Positions 17,101 to 24,570 of a DNA stretch of 56,331 nucleotides are shown here, piece by piece. Made by a program: the position numbers and the translations under genes. The DNA is from an uncultured Lachnospiraceae bacterium (GTDB lineage: Bacteria; Bacillota; Clostridia; Lachnospirales; Lachnospiraceae). The stretch is taken from the NCBI GenBank assembly GCA_910577785.1, contig CAJTNT010000026.1, positions 1-56,331 of the forward strand, in the 5' to 3' direction. How positions within the stretch are numbered: position 1 is the first letter of the stretch; each line of letters opens with the position of its first letter. A model generated the notes under the pieces. The model saw only the letters and a list, made by a program, of their open reading frames with translations, searched no databases and was not told the origin of the DNA.

Positions 17101-17212
17101 CCAGCCGATTGCCGTTAAGGGAAGCGTTGTATGGTATGCAAAGAAATCAGGGAAGACTACCTTCTATAAAGTGGGGAAAAAAGGGGAACTGCGCACGGTG
17201 AAAGTAAAATAG
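14105..17212 (+). CDS. Secreted BspA-type leucine-rich-repeat protein with Big2 domain
   Basis: 1035-residue surface protein. The signal peptide (about 1-26) reaches the hydrophobic WLIMALLCTWAFW stretch before ALAGQQ. Residues about 50-105 hold four 13-residue tandem repeats of the type PETGREQQGQEGN. Then come a short linker, about ten LRR_5 (BspA/TpLRR) repeats of the form IGxxAFxxCxxLxxVxLPxxVxxI (about 230-520), a Big2 Ig-like domain (KVTISKKKLSLKEGKSVTL), and about 430 C-terminal residues that look like a beta-propeller and whose function I do not recognise. Start: the ATG at 14105 follows AAAGGAG; the frame is open back to 13976 but without signals. No LPXTG motif is present. Such proteins mediate adhesion or host contact. 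Confidence 0.85.
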   Translation: MAGKRICSVWLIMALLCTWAFWEPALAGQQEAGQDREEMAEGFQGFAPSDPETGREQQGQEGNPETGREQQEQEGNPETGNGQQGQEGNPETGREQQGQEGNPETGGKQLEAGSEKSGAPKDGEANQEERADAEAASLGQPKAAVEGFWDSETSKQETPSKDQESYPGRKAAGNVTASGRCGRSLEWSLSEGVLTISGKGAMEDYREGFAPWKKYQAAITRAELQEGVTNIGTYAFAGCTELVTVSMSATVSSIQMRAFWNCTSLQSISLSPALISIWNHAFSGCSSLKEICIPASLRNIGYQAFEGCTGMERFSAEEGSRYYTAKEGVLFGAGMEELIAYPPASLAKSYTVPRQVRKIAAQAFRRCQNLETVTLPEGLGTIEDETFCQCGSLKEAVLPASVTSIGSSAFRECTALKKVTLSSALEEIREYAFSDCRNLADIVIPEGVTSIGDYAFQKCLCLRKVVLPASVASTGLSVFRFCRSLERISIYNKNCQIQDVDDFVHDKTEIYGRKGSTAERYAKKYKRIFVVIGSKAAKKVTISKKKLSLKEGKSVTLKAKVSPSGAAQKVTWISSDPSVASVSAKGKVKAKSDGIVTVMARTGNGKLAACEVTVIGKNRKFYNVIDTASRQNYLTVTETALSGLTATSSGYMSVTAMKQSYSYERKKAFYSKNRYQGILVEYYNKSFRRIKKKKIPMELSKYGGFYAAKDGYYLVFGQDNPKENEDVEVLRIVKYSKKWKRLCAASLRGADTCSIFLSGSLRMTEYGGRLIIRTCHSMYDRGDGIHHQGTLTVAANLSDLKEMIWYDFDVSHSFNQFILADDAGHLVTLDHGDANPRSAVLKEYNARELAAGGYEDLYFSSEQIHTLEYPDYKNRHYNNTGASIGGLSYSKTHYLTAGNSVAHNKKFEKNSTRNIYISVTPRKQPSTASTKVKWITSYKEGGKVSASTPQLVRLSADSFLLLWERIYQKKVGKISYVFLDGKGKKTSKIYNKSGYLSDCQPIAVKGSVVWYAKKSGKTTFYKVGKKGELRTVKVK
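14255..14410 (+). repeat. 39-nt coding tandem repeat (4 units)
   Basis: Units start at 14255, 14294, 14333 and 14372, with a degenerate fifth at 14411. Each encodes 13 residues (PETGREQQGQEGN variants). Copy number could vary by slippage without frame loss. Confidence 0.9.
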
Positions 17213-17319
17213 GGGTCTAAGCCATAGCTACCAGCCCAAAGTAACCGAACCCACCTGCACAGAACAGGGTTATACCACATTACAAATTCACTGTTTCCCA
17301 TGCTGGTCATATCAGCGTA

Positions 17320-17370
17320 AGGAGAAGCCCTCTAACACTCAATCATGTCTTAAGAGAGGCTTCTCTTTTA
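17320..17370. terminator. Terminator between convergent genes
   Basis: Stem GAGAAGCC(C)TCT with its complement AGAG(A)GGCTTCTC, followed by TTTTATTT. It lies between the LRR gene and the convergent AAA-ATPase-like gene. Confidence 0.75.
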
Positions 17371-17410
17371 TTTGCTTCTCCATATGAATCGATCCATTAA
17401 TATATGCTCC

Positions 17411-19111
17411 CTATTGCCCTTTCCCGAATCTGATTTCACAATCCTTTCGGAAAAACGATATTCCATAACAATCAATCTTCCGATACCCTTCTGTGCGTAG
17501 CTCCCCCATGTATTTCTTATCATAGATCTGCTGTAATGCTTTTTTTGCATCCCTCTCTAAATCATCAATCGAATCCGACGCCTTCAATTCCAAAATAAAT
17601 GACCTGCCCCGAAGAGACGGACTTTTTACTATAATATCGGAACGTCCGTTTCCTGATTCACGGTTAGATTTCACCAGATAATCCTCACTCTGGCTCAATA
17701 TCCCTGTCAGGAAACCATGATAAAAGTTTTCCGCACTGTCATAGAAACTGATGGTCTGGAAAAGCTGACCGTTTATTATATCCGTCATCCTCCGGGCGTC
17801 CCCTTCTTCCATTGCACGGTACAAATCATGGAAATCCTCTTTTTTTATAGCGGCTTTCATCCAGTTCAGAATCGTACTCTGATAAATTGTTTTCACTTCT
17901 ACATTCGGTATGCGCGCCCGTAAAAAGATAGACGCTTCCTTAAAATACTCACTTTCTTTCGTCAGATATCCCGTAAAATATAGGAAATTCCATAAGTTTT
18001 CCCCATTCCCGTGCATGTCCCCATAAGTAACTTCTTCATGAACCTGAACGTCTAAAGTCCCACCGCTTAAAAGTGTTTCAATCTGACCCTTAGTTTCCCG
18101 GTCTGCCCTGGCAATCAAATCCTTGATAATATCATTAGAACTGGTATTAACCCAATATGGACGTGGAAAAGAATTGAGATTCGCATATAAATCATACATA
18201 AAATTAATGACGCTCCACGGGTTATAAACCGCCGTGTCACCAAATGTATATCCGTCATACCATTCTTTCATAACCGGGAAACGGCTCTCTACGCCATAGT
18301 AAGCCATTATCTGCCGCACTTCCGCTTCTGTGAAACCAAAATGTTCACTGTACCTTTGGTCAAGTATAGATATAATTTTCAAATGATTCAGCCCAGTAAA
18401 TATACTTTCCTTTGAAATCCTCAGACACCCGGTAATCACAGCAAACTGCAGATAATCATTTGTTTTCAGCGCAGATTCAAATAAAGAGCGGGTAAAATCT
18501 ACCATCTCCTCATAAAATCCCCGGAAGTATGCATTTTCTAATGGAACATCATATTCATCAATCAGAATAACCGTATTCTTGCCTGTAATTCTATGCATAC
18601 AGCGACAGAACAACTGCAAGGAACTTCGGACTTCCTTTTCATCTGCCTTCTCCTCAGCAATTCTGACATAACGTTCATAATCTTTGGGGGAAAGCAGTTC
18701 CTTCCCTGTTTCAATGACGCTTCTATGCCTTTCAAATTCGATGCCAATTCCCATTTGCATCGTGTAATAAGCTTTTTCAAAATTTTCCTGTTTTGCGGAT
18801 TTTAATGTCAGGTTCAGAACGGGATACATCCCCATATGGCTGGTATACCTCTCTCCGGCATTTATGATTTTCAAATCCTGAAAGAGCTCTTTCCTGCACT
18901 CATTCTTCCAAGGATCCCCTGTATCCTCAAAAAAATAGCGGAGCATACTCAAATTCAATGTCTTCCCAAATCTTCTCGGACGCGTAAATAAATTTACCTT
19001 ACCCTTTAAATCCAGCAGTTCTTTTATGAACATCGTTTTATCTACATAGTAATATTCAGATTTTATCATATCTTCAAAATTTTCAACACCAACGGGTAAC
19101 GCCTTTTTCAT
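17411..19111 (-). CDS. AAA-ATPase-like / PD-(D/E)XK nuclease family protein
   Basis: 566-residue protein of the AAA-ATPase_like (PF09820-type) plus PDDEXK_9 (PF08011-type) architecture. The N-terminal ATPase part shows a Walker A variant RPRRFGKT (44-51), a Walker B-type LIDEYD, and the WYDGYTFG-x-x-x-x-YNPWSVINF signature. The C-terminal domain has GRSDIIV...FILELKAS, the D...ExK arrangement of the nuclease superfamily. Such proteins occur in many copies in Lachnospiraceae and Bacteroidetes, and their role is unknown; links to mobile DNA or defence have been suggested by analogy. Start: the ATG at 19111 follows GGAGG, and the longer frame to 19195 is not supported. Confidence 0.88.
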   Translation of the reverse strand: MKKALPVGVENFEDMIKSEYYYVDKTMFIKELLDLKGKVNLFTRPRRFGKTLNLSMLRYFFEDTGDPWKNECRKELFQDLKIINAGERYTSHMGMYPVLNLTLKSAKQENFEKAYYTMQMGIGIEFERHRSVIETGKELLSPKDYERYVRIAEEKADEKEVRSSLQLFCRCMHRITGKNTVILIDEYDVPLENAYFRGFYEEMVDFTRSLFESALKTNDYLQFAVITGCLRISKESIFTGLNHLKIISILDQRYSEHFGFTEAEVRQIMAYYGVESRFPVMKEWYDGYTFGDTAVYNPWSVINFMYDLYANLNSFPRPYWVNTSSNDIIKDLIARADRETKGQIETLLSGGTLDVQVHEEVTYGDMHGNGENLWNFLYFTGYLTKESEYFKEASIFLRARIPNVEVKTIYQSTILNWMKAAIKKEDFHDLYRAMEEGDARRMTDIINGQLFQTISFYDSAENFYHGFLTGILSQSEDYLVKSNRESGNGRSDIIVKSPSLRGRSFILELKASDSIDDLERDAKKALQQIYDKKYMGELRTEGYRKIDCYGISFFRKDCEIRFGKGQ

Positions 19112-19421
19112 CACTGCTACCTCCATCTGACGCTTTTTCCTATTATAACCCATCATCCTCTGCTTCACAATCTTAAGCTGCCTTCCATGAAGCAATCCCC
19201 TCCTTCCGAAGATTCTGATAAAACGGAAGAACGCTGTCCTATTTTTTCATGCTATCTTCCTGAATATCCGCAATCGAAAAGACTTTCTTATAACGTATAT
19301 CCATATCTGCCACATTTACCTACTTCACACTCCATGCCTCTCACCCCAAAGTGGCGTTGGATATTGTGATGTAGGTAAAATAAGGCAGGTGTTACAATTA
19401 TGATACTATAATTTGTAACTA
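19112..19421. other. Intergenic region
   Basis: 310 nt between two minus-strand genes with no gene seen. An imperfect AT-rich inverted repeat (TTACAATTAT at 19392-19401 with ATAATTTGTAA at 19408-19418) lies just downstream of the FN3 gene and may help end its transcript. Confidence 0.4.
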
Positions 19422-22244
19422 TTATTTCCCTGCCTGGACAGACCAGATATCGGAAAACCCAGAATAATGGTAAGTGCCGGAGGCCTTCACATAGGCACGG
19501 ACTTTATAGTAATAAGTTTTTTTACGGGAAAGCCCGGTATCCGTAAAGGTGTTTTTGGAAGCAGTCCCTGCCAGTTTGTACGGGCCTTTTAGGGAGGAAG
19601 AACGGTAGATCCGGTATCCCTGCGCACCAGTTACTTCCTTCCATGACAGCTTTGCTTTGTCTGCCGATATCCCGGAAACGGATTTGATTGCTGGCGCTTC
19701 CAGCCTTGGCGTAATGCCGGCAATGGAAGAAAATTTGGAATACTGGGTGGTTTTGCCTGCCGTGCCATAAGCGCGTATTTTGTAAAAGTATGCCTTGTTA
19801 GGCGTAAGCCCGCTATCGGTATAGCTCAGTGTGCTGTTTTTATCAATAGTGGCAATCCGGGTATATTTGCCTTTATAGGAGCCCGACCGGTAAATCTGGT
19901 ATCCTTTTACGCCTGCCACTTTTGGCCAGGAGAGCTTTACCTTGGTTGGGGAAATGGCGTTTGCCGACCGAAGGGTGGGCCTGGCCAGGTTTGTATTGGC
20001 GAGGATGGCATTGCTATAGGGAGAATAATATGTTTTTCCTTTGACAGTTTTATAGGCCTTTATCTTGTAAGAGTAGGCGCTGTTTGGCAGGATGTCTTTG
20101 TCCGTATAACTTGTGGCGGCTGCTCCTGTTACCTTTTTTAACAGCTTGTAAGAACTGGAGCCGTTGGCTTTTCGGTAAATCCGGTAACCGGACACGCTCT
20201 TTAGCTTTTCCCATTTTACCGTTATCTTATCATAGGAGGATAGGGTCAGGGATGCAGCCTGCGGGGCAGGCAGTTTCGTGCTGCCCTTTTCCACAGAGGA
20301 ATAAGGCGAGTTTATGCTGGCGAGGGTGAAATTGCGCCATCCCCTGATTTTATAGTAGTAGGTTTTATTGATGCCTGTTTTGTCTGTCCAGGAGGAAGTC
20401 TGGCCGGAGTTGATGGTGGCAACCTTTTTAAAGCCGGAATCCGGCCTGGTGGAGCGGTAGATCCAATATCCATGCATTTCGGCAGTGTCCCTCCATTTGA
20501 GGACAACTTTCTCATAATTGGATATGGAAATGCGCAGGGCAGGGGCAGCCAGGCTGTCTTTGGGCAAGCCGCAGGCAGTGGCAGGCATATTGTGGTAGAC
20601 AGGCACGCGGAACACGAAGGAATTGTCTAAGACACCCATCTCCTGGTAGCCTTTCCTGACGCTCCTGCTCTCTGTGCTTGTAACCAGAAGGTTCTGCATA
20701 TATTGATGCCAGTACAGGCTGCCGTCCGAATTGTCCACGTCAAATTTCTGCAGGTACAAGGTATTCTGGCCTGCTTTGATATAGTTATTGCATACCTTTC
20801 GCGACCCGCCGTACAGGGCGGCATAGCGGGTTGTCCAGCCTCCGGCTTTGGCTTCTTCCAGGCCGTTGTGGATGATTTCGTCGTACGTTGCCCCGGAGGC
20901 CTGGATATTATAGTAATTGTAGTATCCCTCATAACCAGGGAAAGTGCCAGAAATCAAAGGGGAATCCCCTTTGACGCCCTGTTCCTGCCGGACGCGTCCG
21001 GCCAGATGATAGGGGCTGATATTCAGTTCCTGTCCAATCTGCAGGAATGTCTGGGCGTAGTCCAGCCCGTTTTCCAGAGTCCCCTTTTCCATAAAAGTAT
21101 CTTTCAAGATGGCCCTTACCCCGGATTCCGTGTGGCAGGCGGAATTGAAAGTAAGCAGCTCAAAAGAGAAGACCGTATCTTCATTCAGAAAATTCCTGGG
21201 ATCCAGATAATGGCAGACGATGGCCTCACTAGCCTGTACCCAGTCGGGGGCGCTTAAAACCTGGTTGGACATTTTCCAGCTCTCCATGCAGCCCAGGGGA
21301 ACCAGGTTCCTGGCAGGGGCCATTTCATTCCTGACCACCGTGCTCCAGTCCAGCCCTGTGTCCATCGGCACGAAGCTCCAGTTGGGATGTGCTGCGATCA
21401 GAGATTGCAGGTAGGGTTGGTAGCTTGCGGGAAAGGCGTTTAAATCGGTGCTTCCTGCATAGGGTATGGCAGCGCCCTTCTGAGAGCCAGCGGCATCCCG
21501 GTCGTCCTTCCATTCCTGGAATCCTTCGTCAGCGGCGTTCCAGGCATCGCTCCATTTTCGGAAACCTTCATCGGCAGAAATCAGGTAGGCATCCTGGATA
21601 TATCCGCAGTAGAAAATGCCGTTTACCATGGCCTCAACTTGATACCAGGGTTCCCCGTCTATAAATTCCACGCCTGTCAGGCGTACCGAATGCCCACTTT
21701 GGATTTGGGCGACAGATGCAGAATCAGATGCGGGTGCTTCCCGGATATCATAGGAGCCGCACTGGTACAGCAGGGCATAGACATCGTGGTCTGCAGCCAG
21801 CTTGGTAAAGGCATTTTTTGCTTCCAGATATGTGTCTGTATTGTTGTCAGCAGCAGGTGCATTTGTTTCCGGGTACGTAATATCATTGCCGTCATTGGCA
21901 GGTGCGTTTGTTTCCGGGTACGTAATATCATTGCCGTCATTGGCAGGTGCATTTGTTTCCGGGTACATAATATCATTGCCGTCAGTGGCAGGTGCGTTTA
22001 TTTTTGGAGATGCAGTTTCATCATTGTCAGTAGCAGGTGCATTTGCGTCTGGATATGCATCATTATCAGCGTTCGTGGTAAGTGTGTCCGTTTCTGGGTA
22101 TGCATCTGTATCGCCATCAGCGGCAAGGGCAGCTTCTGGCAGGGATTGTGTAAAGGCCTGAACCTGTAGGGGGCAATGAGGTACCAATTCCTGGTACAGC
22201 ATGCTTATGGCCAGGATACATAGAATGCGTTTTTTTCGCTTCAT
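19422..22244 (-). CDS. Secreted SH3 / glucosaminidase / fibronectin-III protein
   Basis: 940-residue exported protein. A signal peptide (about 1-30, LCILAISMLYQELV then VQA) leads into a low-complexity segment of 15-residue repeats (NAPANDGNDITYPET type, about 60-135). An SH3-like domain follows (VRLTGVEFIDGEPWYQVEA). A glucosaminidase-type peptidoglycan hydrolase domain (about 285-575) shows FPASYQPYLQSLIAAHPNWSF and the LAGRVRQEQG segment with the likely catalytic Glu. Four FN3 repeats fill the C-terminus, each with a GYxIYR motif. It has no sortase or choline-binding signals. Start 22244 follows AGGAAGGAAA. It probably acts in cell-wall turnover or cell separation. Confidence 0.85.
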   Translation of the reverse strand: MKRKKRILCILAISMLYQELVPHCPLQVQAFTQSLPEAALAADGDTDAYPETDTLTTNADNDAYPDANAPATDNDETASPKINAPATDGNDIMYPETNAPANDGNDITYPETNAPANDGNDITYPETNAPAADNNTDTYLEAKNAFTKLAADHDVYALLYQCGSYDIREAPASDSASVAQIQSGHSVRLTGVEFIDGEPWYQVEAMVNGIFYCGYIQDAYLISADEGFRKWSDAWNAADEGFQEWKDDRDAAGSQKGAAIPYAGSTDLNAFPASYQPYLQSLIAAHPNWSFVPMDTGLDWSTVVRNEMAPARNLVPLGCMESWKMSNQVLSAPDWVQASEAIVCHYLDPRNFLNEDTVFSFELLTFNSACHTESGVRAILKDTFMEKGTLENGLDYAQTFLQIGQELNISPYHLAGRVRQEQGVKGDSPLISGTFPGYEGYYNYYNIQASGATYDEIIHNGLEEAKAGGWTTRYAALYGGSRKVCNNYIKAGQNTLYLQKFDVDNSDGSLYWHQYMQNLLVTSTESRSVRKGYQEMGVLDNSFVFRVPVYHNMPATACGLPKDSLAAPALRISISNYEKVVLKWRDTAEMHGYWIYRSTRPDSGFKKVATINSGQTSSWTDKTGINKTYYYKIRGWRNFTLASINSPYSSVEKGSTKLPAPQAASLTLSSYDKITVKWEKLKSVSGYRIYRKANGSSSYKLLKKVTGAAATSYTDKDILPNSAYSYKIKAYKTVKGKTYYSPYSNAILANTNLARPTLRSANAISPTKVKLSWPKVAGVKGYQIYRSGSYKGKYTRIATIDKNSTLSYTDSGLTPNKAYFYKIRAYGTAGKTTQYSKFSSIAGITPRLEAPAIKSVSGISADKAKLSWKEVTGAQGYRIYRSSSLKGPYKLAGTASKNTFTDTGLSRKKTYYYKVRAYVKASGTYHYSGFSDIWSVQAGK
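21856..22080 (-). repeat. 45-nt coding tandem repeat
   Basis: GGTGC-starting units recur at 21856, 21901, 21946, 21991 and 22036, exactly 45 nt apart. The first three are nearly identical and the others diverged. They encode 15-residue Asn/Asp/Thr/Pro-rich spacers in the secreted glucosaminidase. Confidence 0.88.
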
Positions 22245-22562
22245 AATCGTTTCCTTCCTAAGTGCGCAGTTATATGGGTTGATATGTTCGTGATAGTGTA
22301 ACCAGGACGTAGCAGTACAGAGGGTTGACAGGAAGCAGGCCGAAAAGCCTCGGCATAACCCGCTATGCCTGCGTTGTTTGCCCTACACCCTTGAAGAAAT
22401 GTATATCATAAAAACAAATGTTCTGAACTATTTATTTTTAAAAATTACCCAGGTAAAGTTACACTATCTATGTTCGTCCTATATTATATAGAGAGATTGA
22501 AAAAGAGTCAAGAATTTATTCCATCATCACCGTCCAGCTATCTGCAAATATTATAAAAACAA
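22245..22562. other. Divergent intergenic region with stem-loops
   Basis: No gene seen. Two adjacent hairpins, GCCGA/TCGGC (22339-22354) and GGCATA/TATGCC (22352-22369), overlap and could be alternative structures. The remainder is AT-rich. Confidence 0.4.
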
Positions 22563-22591
22563 TTGCATTTTCTGTTATTTTATGTTATAGT
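22563..22591 (+). promoter_or_regulatory. Promoter of the recombinase-like gene
   Basis: -35 TTGCAT (22563-22568) and -10 TATAGT (22586-22591) with a 17-nt spacer. The transcript would begin near 22598, downstream of the first ATG of the frame at 22592, which supports the start at 22658. Confidence 0.7.
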
Positions 22592-22657
22592 ATGAATAAT
22601 ATAACTAACAAACCAACCCCGCTCCGCGGACTCACACCCAAGAAAGGATTTCTCCCC

Positions 22658-23563
22658 ATGCATTCACCCTACGCATCCGAACTGCTTACTTCCCGCATCT
22701 GGCCAGATTTCGCTGCCCATTTTCAGAACACCGCCAGCAGCGCCTCTTACCAGGCAGACCTCCTGGAATTTATGCGCATGTACCAGACAGATTTTCTCCA
22801 GCTGGACAGCGCAATGGCAGAAGATTATTTCCTGCAAATGCAGAGAAAAGTTAAAGACGGAAGCCTAAAGCCCAGCACAATGGCCAAAAAGTTCCGTGAG
22901 CTGCATTCCCTGGCAGAATTTATTGAAAGCAAGCAGGAGCAGTACCCCATCCCAGATACTTTCCAGGACTATTTTGCCCCTTACCTGAAAAGCGTGGCCA
23001 AGGTTGCACAGTATGCCCGCTCCATTCCCATCGAAGAGATTGACAGGCTCTTCCAGGCGGCACAGAAAAACCTGATGGCCTATTGCATCTTTGCCCTCCT
23101 GCAGCGGGTAGGCCTGTCCTCCACTGAAATCACAGAACTGAAGCTGGAGGATTTCACCGCCTATGACAACGGCGTGTTCGCATCCGTCCCCGGACGCCGG
23201 GAGCCATGCTTTATCCCAGAGGACGTATTTGCCATCCTGGAGCAGTATATCTCCAAACGCCGGGAACATGAATACCTCTTCAGCAACAGCCGCGGAAACC
23301 AGCTGAACACCATGTACATCAGCCGCCTAATGAAAAAATACACGGAACTGGCCGGCATACCGAGTTACAGCGCCGAAGCCCTACGCAATACCTGTGCATT
23401 TACCATGTTCTCCTACCATGCCACGCCAGAGCAGGTGGCCAGGCAGATGGGCGTCACCGATATCCAGATTAAGCGCTATAAAAATATGTCTTACCGCGAC
23501 AGCCTGATTCAAGAGGCCAACAACCTGGTAAAAGTAAAAATAGAGCCGCCAAAAACTTTCTGA
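22658..23563 (+). CDS. Degenerate tyrosine recombinase-like protein
   Basis: 301-residue protein with the two-domain layout of XerC/D-type integrases: an N-terminal SAM-like domain (about 1-115) and a C-terminal catalytic-like domain. The catalytic set is largely lost. The usual GLRxSE segment reads GLSSTEITEL, HxLRH(T) is replaced by AEALRNT (Arg kept, His lost), and the LGH segment is MGVTD; only a tyrosine in IKRYKNM remains. It may bind DNA without recombining it. Start: ATG at 22658 with GAAAGGA 9 nt before; an upstream ATG at 22592 sits in the promoter. It stands alone before a repeat-rich non-coding island and gltB. Confidence 0.75.
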   Translation: MHSPYASELLTSRIWPDFAAHFQNTASSASYQADLLEFMRMYQTDFLQLDSAMAEDYFLQMQRKVKDGSLKPSTMAKKFRELHSLAEFIESKQEQYPIPDTFQDYFAPYLKSVAKVAQYARSIPIEEIDRLFQAAQKNLMAYCIFALLQRVGLSSTEITELKLEDFTAYDNGVFASVPGRREPCFIPEDVFAILEQYISKRREHEYLFSNSRGNQLNTMYISRLMKKYTELAGIPSYSAEALRNTCAFTMFSYHATPEQVARQMGVTDIQIKRYKNMSYRDSLIQEANNLVKVKIEPPKTF

Positions 23564-23705
23564 AATAATAAGATAGCCCTGGCAGCATATTATATGACAA
23601 ATATATTGGTTTTCAGGAAGAAGAATGCATTATAGCTGCTAATATCTTTCAGCTAATGAAGCATTCCATTCAGAGATAATAATAGAAAATATCTGAATGC
23701 TATGC

Positions 23706-23737
23706 GGGGATGGCTTGCCCAAATCAGCTGATATTGG
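23706..23737 (+). repeat. 32-nt dispersed repeat, copy A
   Basis: GGGGATGGCTTGCCCAAATC followed by 12 more nt; it matches the copies at 33237-33268 (25/32) and, reversed, 38181-38212 (26/32). No gene covers this copy. Confidence 0.65.
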
Positions 23738-23754
23738 ATGCGGCAGTTAATGGG

Positions 23755-23871
23755 GAAGTTGCCATTCCGATTCTGTAGCAAGAAGAGCAGGGAGAAGTTA
23801 CGATTCCCATTCTGTAGAGGGAAAAGAGTAGGGAAAGCTGCGTTTCTCATATTCTAGCGGAGGAAGAGGGG
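23755..23871. repeat. 39-nt non-coding tandem repeat (3 units)
   Basis: Units begin at 23755, 23794 and 23833. Each starts GAAGTT or AAAGCT, has an ATTCTGTAG/ATTCTAG core, and ends in a purine-rich tail. The third unit runs into the large palindrome. Confidence 0.75.
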
Positions 23872-23993
23872 AGGCCGCATAAAGAAACCCTAAAGGAACC
23901 TCAGTACTTAGCGAGGTGTTTTCGAGCTTAGTACTGCTAGGTTCCGATCGGAGCGAGAGCGCGTTTCTGTTGCGGCCTCCCCTCTTCCTCCGC
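23857..23993. repeat. Nested palindrome (23-bp outer arms)
   Basis: Perfect 23-bp outer arms (23857-23879 and 23971-23993; GCGGAGGAAGAGGGGAGG start) enclose an inner imperfect hairpin (GGAACCT...AGTACT at 23895-23912 with AGTACT...AGGTTCC at 23926-23945). The 137-nt structure would be a strong cruciform or structured RNA. Parts recur at 32316-32347 and 54733-54753. Confidence 0.85.
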
Positions 23994-24075
23994 GATCCGT
24001 ATAGCCACTTCCCCTTAAAAGATCCGTATGGCCCACTTCCCCTTAAAAGATCCATATAGCCACTTCCCCTTAAAA
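23994..24075. repeat. 27-28-nt tandem repeat (3 units)
   Basis: Units 23994-24020, 24021-24048 and 24049-24075, each GATCC-RTAT-GCC-ACTTCCCC-TTAAAA-like, directly abut the palindrome. Confidence 0.85.
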
Positions 24076-24314
24076 CGATACCCATTTTACCACAAAAACC
24101 CATGTGCATTCTAACACACAATTCAAACACAATTCAAAATTATACACTTTAAATCAGAAAAATTTTCCAAATATTTTCATTTAATTTCTCGAAATTCACC
24201 CTTAAGTTGTTTCGATAGAACCATATTCTTTTAATTAATTACTTAAATTTTCAGATAAATATAATGTTAAACACAATAATTTCGTATTTTCAGACTATTA
24301 GAAGAAAAAAACTA
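24076..24314. other. AT-rich intergenic region upstream of gltB
   Basis: About 240 nt of AT-rich DNA between the repeat island and the gltB promoter. I see no gene or RNA. Confidence 0.5.
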
Positions 24315-24343
24315 TTTACAACCAATAAAAAAAGGTGTATAGT
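24315..24343 (+). promoter_or_regulatory. Promoter upstream of gltB
   Basis: -35 TTTACA (24315-24320), 17-nt spacer, -10 TATAGT (24338-24343). It implies a leader of about 220 nt, long for this operon. Two ACTGTGATA repeats lie just downstream (about 24363 and 24385). Confidence 0.7.
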
Positions 24344-24430
24344 AATTCTAGTGCAACGCTTTACTGTGATAGAGTATTTTGAACTGTGATAAAATACTTT
24401 GAATACATAAAGTATTTTAGGCAGATAGAT

Positions 24431-24504
24431 AATCTTATTTTCAAAGATAACCTTGTATGCAAGGATAATCTTGTTCGCAAGGAAGATTTTGTTTGCAAGG
24501 ATAT
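24431..24504 (+). repeat. 18-19-nt tandem repeat in the gltB leader
   Basis: Four units at 24431, 24449, 24467 and 24486. Three contain a small CTTG-N4-CAAG type hairpin (CTTGTATGCAAG, CTTGTTCGCAAG, TTTGTTTGCAAG); the first is degenerate. They lie between promoter and ribosome binding site. Confidence 0.75.
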
Positions 24505-24570
24505 TGATAGATATCTCCGCCAAAGAAATCTCCCACAGCAAAGCCACCAATTCGCAAGGAGGATGAAAAC

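Noticed and set aside
23653..24130. Minus-strand open frames through the repeat island
   Set aside because: They only restate the tandem repeats as peptides and have no ribosome binding sites.
24431..24504. CRISPR array in the gltB leader
   Set aside because: Units are only 18-19 nt, directly adjacent, with no unique spacers and no cas genes.
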